NCBI GenBank assembly: GCA_043748015.1
Contig: JAYTOA010000174.1
Location: 1-15,719 of the forward strand
DNA length: 15,719 nt
Origin: JAIBBG01 sp043748015
GTDB lineage: Bacteria; Bacteroidota; Bacteroidia; Flavobacteriales_D; Sanyastnellaceae
Reading direction: 5' to 3'
The position numbers and the translations under genes were made by a program. The notes beneath the pieces are model-generated. The model worked only from the letters and a program-made list of their open reading frames with translations, made no database searches and was not told the origin of the DNA. This document shows positions 1 to 8,141 of this stretch, one piece after another. The first letter of the stretch is position 1; each line of letters starts with the position of its first letter.

Positions 1-182
1 CATTCGGATATGTCTTCGATTGTTTTCTCAATCAAACTCTCTTGGTCGTACTCGATGAGTTGCACATTCACCCGAGTGTCCCTTTTTTGACCGATATAAA
101 CCAAACTGCCGGGACCAAGACCGGATTTGGCAGAGCGCGTCGTCTCCTTGGGTTTTGTTGAAAGTTCGTCTCTAGAATTCAT
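1..182 (-). CDS. corA: CorA-family Mg2+/Co2+ transporter, N-terminal part (cut by window edge)
   Basis: Reading the minus strand from the ATG at 182-180 gives 60 codons that stay open to the left edge. After a charged 18-residue leader the protein reads SGLGPGSLVYIG, followed by basic and acidic beta-strand sequence (residues about 19-60). The Gly-Leu-x-Pro-Gly-(S/T)-Leu-Val-Tyr-x-Gly block is the typical opening of the cytoplasmic alpha/beta domain of bacterial CorA, as in the Thermotoga protein. CorA is a homopentameric inner-membrane channel for Mg2+ and Co2+; its two membrane helices and GMN filter would lie outside the window. The gene is divergent from the VOC gene at 323, sharing about 140 bp. 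A weak promoter match lies upstream (TTTG-N20-TAGATTCG on the minus strand, -7 box at 211-218). The assignment rests on the N-terminus only. Confidence 0.8.
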   Translation of the reverse strand, partial: MNSRDELSTKPKETTRSAKSGLGPGSLVYIGQKRDTRVNVQLIEYDQESLIEKTIEDISE

Positions 183-322
183 TTGGCAAAATTTAATGTA
201 GACGGCAAATCGAATCTACTTGGGTGCAAAGCAAGAAGCAAAATGCGATTTGCTTTTTTGCTGCCGCACTGCGAAATAGTCGAATTTTGTTGCGTTCTCA
301 AAATAACGAAATACATAATTAT

Positions 323-796
323 ATGAAGCCGAAGGTAGTACCGTTCCTGTGGTTCAACGACAATCTCGAAGAGGCAATTGAATTCTATAAAGTAGTTTTC
401 GGGAATATGAATATCCTGTCTGTAAAAAGAAGCGGTGAAGACGGACCTGGTGAAAAAGGTACTGTCTTCAGCGCAACATTTGAGATTGAAGGACAAACCT
501 TTTACGCCTTAAACGGTGGTCCTCGGTTCCAGTTTTCGCAAGCCATTTCATTCTTCATCAATTGCGATACACAAGAAGAAATTGATCATCTCTGGGAGCA
601 ACTCTCAAATGGGGGTGAACCTCAAATGTGTGGTTGGGTGAAAGATAAGTTCGGCTTGTCATGGCAGGTTGTTCCGAGAAATCTGGGAGAAATGCTTGGT
701 CATTTTGACAATGAGAAATCAATGGCCGTGATGCAAGCAATGTTGAGTATGGATAAGTTGGACATGCACATTCTTGAAGCGGTTTTTAATCAATAA
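323..796 (+). CDS. PhnB-like VOC superfamily protein (3-dmu-9_3-mt domain)
   Basis: 157 residues. The open frame extends to 224, but homologous-looking sequence begins at the ATG at 323 (MKPKVVPFLWFNDNLEEAIE), the usual opening of this family, so I take 323 as the start. Visible marks are FYKVVFG (residues 21-27), LNGGPRFQFSQAISFFI (63-79), CDTQEEIDHLWEQLSNGGE (81-99) and the closing WVKDKFGLSWQVVP block (105-118). This is the PhnB/3-demethylubiquinone-9 methyltransferase-like branch of the vicinal oxygen chelate fold. Despite that name, members lack a methyltransferase fold and most are of unknown function; some resemble glyoxalase or bleomycin-resistance proteins. It is probably cytoplasmic. 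The methyltransferase gene starts 21 bp downstream, so the two are likely co-transcribed. Confidence 0.85.
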   Translation: MKPKVVPFLWFNDNLEEAIEFYKVVFGNMNILSVKRSGEDGPGEKGTVFSATFEIEGQTFYALNGGPRFQFSQAISFFINCDTQEEIDHLWEQLSNGGEPQMCGWVKDKFGLSWQVVPRNLGEMLGHFDNEKSMAVMQAMLSMDKLDMHILEAVFNQ

Positions 797-817
797 GCGA
801 ACAACAGATCATTGGCG

Positions 818-1663
818 ATGTACTCACCGGAAGAAGTTGCGGAATATTATAATCACACGCAACACCATTATATCCGATGGTGGAATCTGAAATCGTCTCT
901 CGCTTTGCATTATGGAATTTGGGAAAAGGAAACGGTGAATTTTTCTCAAGCCCTGGAAAATACCAATAGGTTGATGATGGAATTGGCCGACATAAATGAC
1001 GGTGATCACATTCTCGATGCAGGTTGTGGCGTGGGTGGAGCTGCAATTTATCTAGCCAAGGCTAAGAATATTAAAGTGACGGGAATCACTTTGAGCGAAG
1101 TTCAATTAGAACTCGCTGAACAATCAGCATTGGATTTCAAAATTTCGGAAAGGGTGAAATTTCATATTATGGATTTTACCAAGACAGAGTTTGTGGATGA
1201 ATTTTTCGATGTAGTCTGGGCATGTGAAAGTATGTGCCATGCTGCCAATCGCGAGGCATTTATTGACGAGGCTTACAGAATTTTAAAGAGAGGCGGAAGA
1301 CTAGTGATCAGTGATTATTTTTTGTCGAAAAGTCATCTTCATGATCCTGCAAATCTGTTGGGAAAATGGTTAACTAAATGGCGAGTCGCGCAGTTAACAA
1401 CGCTTGTTGATTTCGCGAAGACACTTGAAAAAAGTCAATTCAAATCTATTCGGGCAACCGATTACTCGATGGCTATTAGGAGGAGTTCAAGGAGAATGTA
1501 TTTCGCCTCGCTTGCCGGCGCTATTCCTTCAATTTTGTACAATGTCTTTCATCCTCGGGTGAGTAAGGCCGCCGCTCAACATTATCAATCAGGGTACTAT
1601 CAATTTAAAGCGCTGAAAAGGGGATTGTGGAATTATGTGATGTTGGTTGCAGTGAAAAAATGA
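818..1663 (+). CDS. Class I SAM-dependent methyltransferase (tocopherol/UbiE-like)
   Basis: 281 residues from the ATG at 818; a TTG two codons upstream (812) is the alternative. The Rossmann core is clear. Motif I is ILDAGCGVGGAAIYLAKA (about residues 67-84), followed by VTGITLSEVQLELA, where the acidic residue after strand 2 is replaced by the Gly-Ile-Thr-Leu-Ser pattern typical of gamma-tocopherol and sarcosine-type methyltransferases. Then come the D-V-V-W-A-C-E-S motif and a post-core REAFIDEAYRILKRGGRLVISDYF helix-strand (motif III). An N-terminal helix rich in Tyr/His/Trp (YYNHTQHHYIRWW) and a C-terminal cap probably shape the acceptor pocket. The substrate cannot be read from the sequence; a small lipid or quinone-like acceptor is possible. 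It follows the VOC gene by 21 bp, suggesting an operon. Confidence 0.85.
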   Translation: MYSPEEVAEYYNHTQHHYIRWWNLKSSLALHYGIWEKETVNFSQALENTNRLMMELADINDGDHILDAGCGVGGAAIYLAKAKNIKVTGITLSEVQLELAEQSALDFKISERVKFHIMDFTKTEFVDEFFDVVWACESMCHAANREAFIDEAYRILKRGGRLVISDYFLSKSHLHDPANLLGKWLTKWRVAQLTTLVDFAKTLEKSQFKSIRATDYSMAIRRSSRRMYFASLAGAIPSILYNVFHPRVSKAAAQHYQSGYYQFKALKRGLWNYVMLVAVKK

Positions 1664-1771
1664 TGGAGGCAATTTGCATTTAGTAATTTCTGTGAACAAT
1701 AAGTAAGACCATTCGCGTTAGTCTCCAGATTTTTTTATGGTGAAGTTTAATATTGAATCTATAGACTTACA

Positions 1772-2404
1772 ATGAAACAATTTCTTGCTGCAATTTTTCT
1801 TATTTCTGGAACTTTTCACGCTATTGCCCAAGACGAAAACGATTGGATAGCAGCTGACACAGTTCGAAACAAAATCAAGTTCGGATTTAGTTTGGGTGTC
1901 AATTACTCCAATGCATTTTCAAGGCAGGAGTTACCCCATAGTATAAGCTTTGGCAATGATGTCGGTTTTAGATTGGGGCTCGTCATGGATGTACCGATAT
2001 CGGATAAAATGATTTTCTCACCAAAAGCGGAGGTGTCTGTGAATCGCAGTGTAGTGCGAATAAGTGATATTGATAATTTCACGGTAACCCATAAAATCTT
2101 ACCGGTGAGTTTGGATTATATGTCACACTTCGTCTACAAATTGGGTAGTGGAAAAAGAGTTCCATACGTGCTTGCTGGACCCAATATAAAAGTGCCTGTA
2201 ATCAGCAGAAGTGAGACGAGCACTGATTTCAAAACAAAAGCAGATTGGGCGATTGATCTGGGTTTCGGACTCAACAATCAGCTTTCGAATTTGATATTCT
2301 CTCCTGAGATTCGGTATTCGTTCGGATTACGCAACATCAATACCAACCCAATTCTTCAGTCTTTGTACTTTCACAATATCACACTCGTCTTCTCATTCAA
2401 ATAG
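1772..2404 (+). CDS. PorT-like outer-membrane beta-barrel protein
   Basis: 210 residues. A signal peptide is evident (MKQF, hydrophobic stretch, cleavage likely after HAIAQ at residue 20). The remainder is a run of alternating hydrophobic strands typical of an 8-stranded barrel: KFGFSLGVNYS, VGFRLGLVMDVPI, MIFSPKAEVSV, ILPVSLDYMSHFVYKL, VPYVLAGPNIKVPV, WAIDLGFGLNNQL, LIFSPEIRYSFGLRNI and a last strand ending in an aromatic-rich LVFSFK. The order (pre-barrel strand, 'spLeyy' strand, 'PYvlaG' strand, 'fspEiRYsfGL' strand) matches the PorT/SprT family that Bacteroidota use in type IX secretion, and also the broader OMP_b-brl_2 family. I cannot separate true PorT from a paralogue by eye. The gene appears monocistronic; no strong promoter match was found upstream. 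Confidence 0.75.
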   Translation: MKQFLAAIFLISGTFHAIAQDENDWIAADTVRNKIKFGFSLGVNYSNAFSRQELPHSISFGNDVGFRLGLVMDVPISDKMIFSPKAEVSVNRSVVRISDIDNFTVTHKILPVSLDYMSHFVYKLGSGKRVPYVLAGPNIKVPVISRSETSTDFKTKADWAIDLGFGLNNQLSNLIFSPEIRYSFGLRNINTNPILQSLYFHNITLVFSFK

Positions 2405-2504
2405 AGTTACCACTTCCCCATATAAAAATTGAATTGAGCCATGACGAGTGAGACTTTTCTGGCGCCTGGGATGAAATGTGTGACAAAGTTCATGCATTGT
2501 ATTC

Positions 2505-2535
2505 TTTGGTTTTGGATGTGGTTTAAATAACTTTG
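2505..2535 (+). promoter_or_regulatory. Bacteroidota-type promoter of the SprB-repeat gene
   Basis: TTTG at 2505-2508, a 19-base spacer, and TAACTTTG at 2528-2535. This is an exact match to the published Bacteroidota sigma-factor consensus (-33 TTTG, -7 TAnnTTTG). Transcription would start near 2540-2543, only about 10-13 bases before the ATG at 2553, a very short leader without a Shine-Dalgarno sequence. Confidence 0.75.
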
Positions 2536-2552
2536 TACTAAACTCAAGTCAA

Positions 2553-4061
2553 ATGAAAAATCTATACCTCACCCTTGTCTTTTGTTTAATCACAATGATT
2601 ATTTCTGCACAAGCATTCGATTTTTATAGTTCTGAATATTTTTTGTCGCCGGATGAAGGAGCGCTTCCCGGAACCAATCTTTCGTCATCGGGAATGACGC
2701 TGGCAACTTTTAATTTTTCATTTTCGGATACTAATCACCCAATGTTCACAACAGGACTTTATTATCCGATCAACGATTGTGCTGGTCACAATCTCTGGGT
2801 AAGAATTCAGCACATTGCTGCAGATCCTAATGGAACAGAAAACGGTTACAATATTTCACAGACATTGAATTCGCCTTTTTTACCGGAGGGTTCCACTGAT
2901 CGTATTGGTGGTTGGGCAGGTTTTCTTTACGACATTCAAATTTTCGCCGATCAGAATTTAAATGGTGCTAGGACGAACAATCTCGACGGACTATATCCAA
3001 CGAGTATCACCGTTGAAAGTCTTGAAACACTTTACAATGATGGTATTAGTTTATACGAATGGCTGGCATTCGAAATTCTCAATTCTGAGTCTAACGGTTG
3101 GGTGCTCAATTCGATCAATTTCACAGGAATTAATCCATTGAGTAATCCGGGGTTCAGTTCTGCGCTTAATTACGCGACAACCGCAACGACTAATCAGCCA
3201 CCGACCGGATTCACCACGTCGTTTCCAACCAATAGCTTAAATGTGTACGCCATCGATTTAAACCTTTCAGGTGCATATCATTCGGAGTTTCGAATGAGCG
3301 CTAGTTCTGTTTCACATTTTCACTACGGATATGAATTCAATACCGGCGGTTATCAGGGAATGAGTCTGGCTTTTGGCGGTGGCCCTGTTATCAATGCAAG
3401 TGTCGATAACGTTTCTTGCGCGGGATATTTTGATGGTTTGATTGCGCTGGATGTTGTAGGGAATGGACCTTTCACTTATGATTGGAGCAATGATCAGGAT
3501 GCGGCATTGATTGTCTATTTGCAGGGTGGTGATTATACCGTTGACGTCACTGATGCGGGTGGATGTGTTACAACGGTCACATATGCTATTACTGAACCTG
3601 ATCCGATAGAGATTTCTTTCAGCGTTGTAACTGAGGAGGGAATTACTTATTTACACGCCGTTCCAACTGGTGGGAGTGGTGAGTACTCTTTTTCATGGAA
3701 CACCGGCTCTACAAATTATAGTATTCCAACTGACGCTCCGGGAACGTATTCTGTTACCGTAACGGACGATAATTTTTGTTCTGGTTTCGCAGAATTTCTC
3801 GTTAATGAAGTGTCCGAGAACCTTGTCAATGAATCGTTGGTTTATCCAAACCCGACTTCTGATTTTGTAATGTTGAAACCATCGAATCTCGATGTCGATT
3901 TTCAATTGATTAATGCACAGGGACAAACAGTTTTGATGCAGTCACTACGTGGCAGGCAATTGTATCAGATTGATGTTTCTGCATTACCTGTAGGTGTGTA
4001 TTTCTACAGACAATCTTTAGGCGGCGTGGTTTTAAATACGGGAACACTTTTGAAACAATAA
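2553..4061 (+). CDS. Secreted SprB-repeat protein with type IX secretion C-terminal sorting domain
   Basis: 502 residues. A signal peptide (residues 1-21, ending ISAQA) is followed by a beta-rich region of about 260 residues (22-280) that I do not recognise; it ends in HFHYGYEFNTGGYQGMSLAFGGG. Residues 283-352 form a canonical SprB repeat (VSCAGYFDGLIALDVVGNGPFTYDWSN, then GGDYTVDVTDAGGC and a TEPDPI end). Residues 358-417 form a second, more divergent copy with PTGGSGEYSFSWNTG and APGTYSVTVTDDNFC. The last 75 residues (428-502) are a type A T9SS sorting domain: LVYPNPTSDFV, then FQLINAQGQTV, then LPVGVYFYR. The protein is expected to cross the inner membrane by Sec and the outer membrane by T9SS, and to be secreted or anchored on the surface. 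Adhesion or gliding roles are known for SprB itself, but none can be assigned here. It is a single-gene unit with its own promoter. Confidence 0.88.
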   Translation: MKNLYLTLVFCLITMIISAQAFDFYSSEYFLSPDEGALPGTNLSSSGMTLATFNFSFSDTNHPMFTTGLYYPINDCAGHNLWVRIQHIAADPNGTENGYNISQTLNSPFLPEGSTDRIGGWAGFLYDIQIFADQNLNGARTNNLDGLYPTSITVESLETLYNDGISLYEWLAFEILNSESNGWVLNSINFTGINPLSNPGFSSALNYATTATTNQPPTGFTTSFPTNSLNVYAIDLNLSGAYHSEFRMSASSVSHFHYGYEFNTGGYQGMSLAFGGGPVINASVDNVSCAGYFDGLIALDVVGNGPFTYDWSNDQDAALIVYLQGGDYTVDVTDAGGCVTTVTYAITEPDPIEISFSVVTEEGITYLHAVPTGGSGEYSFSWNTGSTNYSIPTDAPGTYSVTVTDDNFCSGFAEFLVNEVSENLVNESLVYPNPTSDFVMLKPSNLDVDFQLINAQGQTVLMQSLRGRQLYQIDVSALPVGVYFYRQSLGGVVLNTGTLLKQ

Positions 4062-4083
4062 CGGATTCTCTTTTTTATGGAAT

Positions 4084-4118
4084 ATGGAATTGCGACCCTT
4101 GTCGGTTGATAATTCCAT
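4084..4118 (+). terminator. Stem-loop after the SprB-repeat gene (possible terminator or 3'-end hairpin)
   Basis: ATGGAATT (4084-4091) pairs perfectly with AATTCCAT (4111-4118). Inside it, CGAC (4093-4096) pairs with GTCG (4101-4104) around a CCTT loop. It lies 22 bases after the stop at 4061 and 63 bases before mpl. There is no T-tract behind it, so classical intrinsic termination is uncertain; RNA-end stabilisation is equally possible. Confidence 0.4.
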
Positions 4119-4180
4119 TGTGTTGGCTTATTTGATGTGTATTGCAGCAATAATTTTAGGCCTGTAATCAAACATAGAAA

Positions 4181-5542
4181 ATGAACGTTCACCTCATCGC
4201 CATCGGCGGTAGCGCCATGCACAACATGGCCATAGCATTATACCAGAAGGGATTTAACATCACAGGTAGTGATGACGAAATATTCGAGCCAAGCAAGGCA
4301 AGGTTGAAAAAACTTGGATTGCTTCCCGATGCAGAAGGTTGGTTTCCGGAAAAAATCCACAACAAACTCGACGCAATAATTGTCGGTATGCACGCGCGTA
4401 AAGACAATCCTGAATTGCTTCGTGCGACGGAACTGGGACTGAAAATTTTTTCCTATCCGGAATACGTTTATGAGCAGTCGAAAAATAAGCTGCGCATTGT
4501 TATCGGCGGCAGTCATGGCAAGACTACAACCACCGCCATGATTCTTCACGTCATGAAGGAATGTGGTGTTGAATGTGATTATCTCGTCGGTGCTCAACTC
4601 GATGGTTTTGATTGCATGGTGCGATTTTCCGAAACCGCTAAAATTACTGTCATCGAAGGCGATGAGTATCTCTCTTCTCCTACAGATCTGCGTCCGAAAT
4701 TTCATCTTTATCATCCACACATCGCTTTACTTAGCGGCATTGCATGGGATCACATCAACGTGTTTCCTACGTTTGAAAATTACGTTGAGCAGTTTTCCAT
4801 TTTTCTGGATAAAATTGAAAGTGGTGGTTCGTTGATTTATTGTGACTCAGATCCAGAAGTGAAGAAACTTGCTCTCCAACATTCCGGAAAGTTCAAAAAA
4901 ATTGCCTACAATACGCATCCGCATGTTGTGGAAAATGGCAAGACATTTCTTGTCGTTGGAAGCGAAAAAATTCCGCTCAAAGTTTTCGGAAATCACAATT
5001 TGCAAAACTTAAATGGAGCTCTGAATGTGTGTCGTGAGGCGGGAATCCATGAACAAGATTTTTACAAAGCGATACAATCCTTCTCTGGAGCAGCGCGCCG
5101 ATTAGAACTAGTGAAGGAAACTTCTTCGTCAGTGATGTACAAAGATTTTGCGCACTCACCTTCGAAGTTGAAAGCAACAACTGCAGCGTTCAAACAACAG
5201 TTTCCATCACGGAAATTAATTGCCTGTATGGAGCTTCACACTTTCAGCAGTCTCAATGCAAAATTCCTCGCGGAGTACAATGGAGCAATGGAAGAAGCGG
5301 ACGAAGCTCTCGTTTATTTCAACCCGCATACAATCGAACACAAGAAACTTGCGGCTATTAGCACTGAACAAGTGCGCGAGGCTTTCGGAACAAGCAATGT
5401 GGTTGTCTATACAGATTCGAAATTGCTCATGAACGATTTGAGAGCTAAATCATGGAATAAGAAAAATCTCCTCTTGATGACTTCAGGTAATTTTGACGGC
5501 GTTGATTTTGTCGAACTCGCTGATCAATTACTTATTTCCTGA
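4181..5542 (+). CDS. mpl: UDP-N-acetylmuramate:L-alanyl-gamma-D-glutamyl-meso-diaminopimelate ligase (murein tripeptide ligase)
   Basis: 453 residues, close to the E. coli Mpl length. Domain 1 (1-100) is a Rossmann-like UDP-MurNAc-binding domain opening with HLIAIGGSAMHNMAIALYQKG. Domain 2 begins at RIVIGGSHGKTTTT, an ATP P-loop at 109-116 with Ser where most Mur ligases have Thr. It continues with VIEGDEYLSS (158-166, Mg2+/carbamate region) and SGIAWDHINVFPT (185-197). The C-terminal domain contains KDFAHSPSK (321-329) and ELHTFSSLN (about 351-359), the Mpl/MurC-type tail. The enzyme joins recycled tripeptide to UDP-MurNAc, saving de novo MurC-D-E steps in the cytoplasm. MurC is the nearest alternative, but the missing canonical N-terminal GIGG-x-GM pattern and the 'DFAHSP' motif favour Mpl. 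It ends 4 bases before the convergent mntH stop. Confidence 0.9.
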   Translation: MNVHLIAIGGSAMHNMAIALYQKGFNITGSDDEIFEPSKARLKKLGLLPDAEGWFPEKIHNKLDAIIVGMHARKDNPELLRATELGLKIFSYPEYVYEQSKNKLRIVIGGSHGKTTTTAMILHVMKECGVECDYLVGAQLDGFDCMVRFSETAKITVIEGDEYLSSPTDLRPKFHLYHPHIALLSGIAWDHINVFPTFENYVEQFSIFLDKIESGGSLIYCDSDPEVKKLALQHSGKFKKIAYNTHPHVVENGKTFLVVGSEKIPLKVFGNHNLQNLNGALNVCREAGIHEQDFYKAIQSFSGAARRLELVKETSSSVMYKDFAHSPSKLKATTAAFKQQFPSRKLIACMELHTFSSLNAKFLAEYNGAMEEADEALVYFNPHTIEHKKLAAISTEQVREAFGTSNVVVYTDSKLLMNDLRAKSWNKKNLLLMTSGNFDGVDFVELADQLLIS

Positions 5543-5546
5543 AACC

Positions 5547-7427
5547 TCAGCGAACAACTAAAATAGCGGCTTTAATTTTGTGACGAACAGCTTCGATTGT
5601 TGTGCCGAAGAAGATGTCTTTGAGTCCTCGATGACCGTGCGCTCCCATGACCAATAGTTCAACAGTTTCTTCATTCACAATTTTCGGGATGACATTTTTA
5701 GGATTGCCATAACCGATTTTCAAATTTGTTTGATAGCCCTGATTGCGCAAAGTCTCCGCATAAACTTCAAGACTTTTCAAATCTTCTTGCGATTCAAGAT
5801 CTTCAATATCATCTCCAAGTACGTGCGCTCCTGCGGACTCTACAACATGTATCAAAATGTATTGCGCCTCAGTTCCACCTTGACTCAACGCGGCACTTAC
5901 GCTAATGGTGTCGAGCTTACTAAAGTCAAGTGCAACGGCTATTTTTCTATAACGCATGATCTTTAATGTGGCAAGTTCTGTTTTGTGCGCATGCAAAAAT
6001 TCCGGCGTCAACTTCCTTGAAATAATCAGAGGGCTAAAAATGACATACAACAAAAGTATTGCTGCGATGATTGCAATAGGTATTGCTGTAATCCAAATGA
6101 TGAAAGGGTTTTCATATGTTTCAAGCCATCCCATGATTTCATCGGCCACCATTTTTACGTTGAGTGCTACGATGATTAGTGCCGAAGTCCATGCCGCAAC
6201 CTGCACATACATCGGTATCGCAAAGCCTTTCATTTTTTCTTTATCAGAAGTGAAATGAATGAGTGGAATAACCGCAAAACCAAGTTGAAGACTTAACAAC
6301 ACCTGCGAAAAGACCAATAGTGGTCCGGTAGAATTTTCACCAAAAACATAGATGACAATAAATGCAGGAATAATTGCAATCAACCGTGTGAGTAGTCTCC
6401 TGATCCACGGTTGTATCCGCAGATTGAGATACCCTTCCATTACAATTTGTCCGGCAAGAGTGCCCGTAATTGTTGAGCTCTGACCTGATGCAATCAATGC
6501 AATCGCAAAGAGCATAGGCGCCATTTTGCTTCCCAATACAGGCTCAAGCATTTTATGCGCGTCCTGAATTTCTGAAATCTCAAACATTCCGTTGCCGAAA
6601 AATGCACTACCGGCGAGTATGAGTATCGCAGCATTGACGAAGAAGGCGAGATTGAGCGCGATTGTAGAATCGATGATGTTGAAGCGAATGGCTCGCTTGA
6701 TTCCATCTCGCGACCTTTCAATTTTTCGCGACTGAACGAGCGATGAATGCAGATATAAATTGTGCGGCATCACTGTAGCACCGATGATTCCAATCGCTAT
6801 ATACAATGCTGTCTCATCAGGTAACGATGGAATGAAACCGGTAGCAATTTGTCCCAGATCCGGTTGCGCAAGTATCATTTGTACTAGAAAGGATACACCA
6901 ATGATTGCAACAAGACTTAGGATGAACGCCTCCATTTTTCGTATGCCGTAATTCATCAAGAAGAGCAGGAGGAAAGAGTCGAGCACAGTAATGCTTACAC
7001 CCCAAAGTAGCGGTAGATCAAACAATAGCTGCAATCCGATGGCCATACCGAGTACTTCAGCAAGATCACATGCAGCAATAGCGATTTCCGCTAAAACGTA
7101 AAGTGGAATATTGATGTATTTCGGATAGGTTGCCCGTGATGCTTGCGCAAGATCGAGACCGCGCACGATACCTAGTCGTGCACTCAAACTTTGCAGCAAC
7201 AGCGCAATGAGATTTGACATCAACAATACCCAGATCAGCTTGTATCCGTAGCGACTTCCACCCGCGATGTCAGTTGCCCAGTTACCTGGATCCATATAGC
7301 CGACGCTCACTAAATAAGCCGGGCCGGCGAAAGCGAAAAGTCGCTTCCACCACGATGTTTGCTTCGTAGTGTCAACCGTGGAGTGTATCTCCGACAAACT
7401 CGCCATTGGATCTTTTTCCTTGCTCAT
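5547..7427 (-). CDS. mntH: Nramp-family Mn2+/Fe2+ transporter fused to a UspA domain
   Basis: 626 residues, about 200 more than stand-alone MntH. Residues 27-470 form the Nramp fold with about eleven hydrophobic segments. Metal-site motifs are intact: DPGNW (46-50, helix 1) and the helix-6 MPHNLYLHSSLVQSR block (220-234). A hydrophilic linker (about 471-490) leads into a complete universal stress domain (491-626): RKIAVALDFS at its start and MGAHGHRGLKDIFFGTT (594-610), matching the G-2x-G-9x-G-(S/T) ATP-binding signature, then ILVVR at the end. The transporter should import Mn2+ or Fe2+ with protons at the inner membrane. The cytoplasmic Usp domain may couple activity to nucleotide status (inference). 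It starts within the last bases of mntR (ATGA overlap), so expression is coupled to the regulator and likely repressed by metal-loaded MntR. Confidence 0.93.
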   Translation of the reverse strand: MSKEKDPMASLSEIHSTVDTTKQTSWWKRLFAFAGPAYLVSVGYMDPGNWATDIAGGSRYGYKLIWVLLMSNLIALLLQSLSARLGIVRGLDLAQASRATYPKYINIPLYVLAEIAIAACDLAEVLGMAIGLQLLFDLPLLWGVSITVLDSFLLLFLMNYGIRKMEAFILSLVAIIGVSFLVQMILAQPDLGQIATGFIPSLPDETALYIAIGIIGATVMPHNLYLHSSLVQSRKIERSRDGIKRAIRFNIIDSTIALNLAFFVNAAILILAGSAFFGNGMFEISEIQDAHKMLEPVLGSKMAPMLFAIALIASGQSSTITGTLAGQIVMEGYLNLRIQPWIRRLLTRLIAIIPAFIVIYVFGENSTGPLLVFSQVLLSLQLGFAVIPLIHFTSDKEKMKGFAIPMYVQVAAWTSALIIVALNVKMVADEIMGWLETYENPFIIWITAIPIAIIAAILLLYVIFSPLIISRKLTPEFLHAHKTELATLKIMRYRKIAVALDFSKLDTISVSAALSQGGTEAQYILIHVVESAGAHVLGDDIEDLESQEDLKSLEVYAETLRNQGYQTNLKIGYGNPKNVIPKIVNEETVELLVMGAHGHRGLKDIFFGTTIEAVRHKIKAAILVVR

Positions 7428-8089
7428 CGCTTTTTTGCCTTTTGTAAGATGAGATTGTCTGCCACAGATTTTGAAAGGTTGATCACTGCATGATTCGTTT
7501 CCACTCGCATGGAATTGTCAAATGGATATCGTTCTAATAATTTGATTGCAGTTCCAAGTTGAAGTTTGAGCGATTTCAAATGGTTGAGGAAAGACTCCGA
7601 ATCATCAGACACTGCCGCAATCGCATATGTTTCATTTTCCTTCATGGCATATGCGCTCAATGTTTTTCTTCCCGATGGAAGCACTCCTGAAGCATCCGGG
7701 ATCGGATCGCCATGTGGATCATATTTCGGATGACCTAAATATTTATCGAGCTTCTTCACCAACGCATCTGATTCCACATGCTCGAGTTGCTCAGCAATTT
7801 CATGCACTTCATTCCATCCGAAACCGAGCTTTTCTACAAGAAACAATTCCCACAAACGATGCTTGCGCACAATGTTCAGCGCTTGTTTTTTTCCTTTGGC
7901 TGTGAGCGCTACGCCATAATATCGTGTGTGCTTAACATATCCACGGCTGTCGAGTTTTTTCAGCATGTCAGTAACAGATGATGCTTTCGTTTGCATTTTT
8001 TCCGCCAGAGCAGTTGTTGTAACATGCTCGCAATTTGGCTCCGACAATGAAAATATTGCCTTCAAGTAATTATCGGTGGATTCTGACAT
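7424..8089 (-). CDS. mntR: DtxR/MntR-family metal-dependent transcriptional repressor
   Basis: 221 residues. The N-terminal winged helix-turn-helix (residues 5-70) reads TTTALAEKMQTKASSVTDML (24-43), with the wing YVKHTRYYGVALTAKGKKQA. The dimerisation and metal-site region (71-131) has RKHRLWELFLVEKLG (75-89), EVHEIAEQLEHVES (94-107) and the conserved HPKYDPHGDPIP (120-131), giving the expected His/Glu/Asp ligands (H77, E81, E100, E103, H104). The C-terminal 80 residues look like a degenerate FeoA/SH3-type domain, so the long DtxR-like form is present rather than the short Bacillus MntR. The family binds Mn2+ or Fe2+ and then represses uptake genes. Its stop overlaps the mntH start by 4 bases, and the palindrome at 8142-8157 is its probable operator. 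Confidence 0.93.
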   Translation of the reverse strand: MSESTDNYLKAIFSLSEPNCEHVTTTALAEKMQTKASSVTDMLKKLDSRGYVKHTRYYGVALTAKGKKQALNIVRKHRLWELFLVEKLGFGWNEVHEIAEQLEHVESDALVKKLDKYLGHPKYDPHGDPIPDASGVLPSGRKTLSAYAMKENETYAIAAVSDDSESFLNHLKSLKLQLGTAIKLLERYPFDNSMRVETNHAVINLSKSVADNLILQKAKKR

Positions 8090-8141
8090 CGATGTTCTTT
8101 GATGTAAATGTAAATAAATTTTGTGTTTGGGTAAATATAAA

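Noticed and set aside
205..259. GCAAATCG (205-212) / CGATTTGC (246-253) inverted repeat followed by six T as a terminator
   Set aside because: The loop is 33 bases and the repeat lies between divergent gene starts, where no transcript needs to end; probably chance.
1664..1771. TGGAG...CTCCA followed by seven T as a terminator after the methyltransferase
   Set aside because: Only five paired bases around a loop of over 50; too weak to support.
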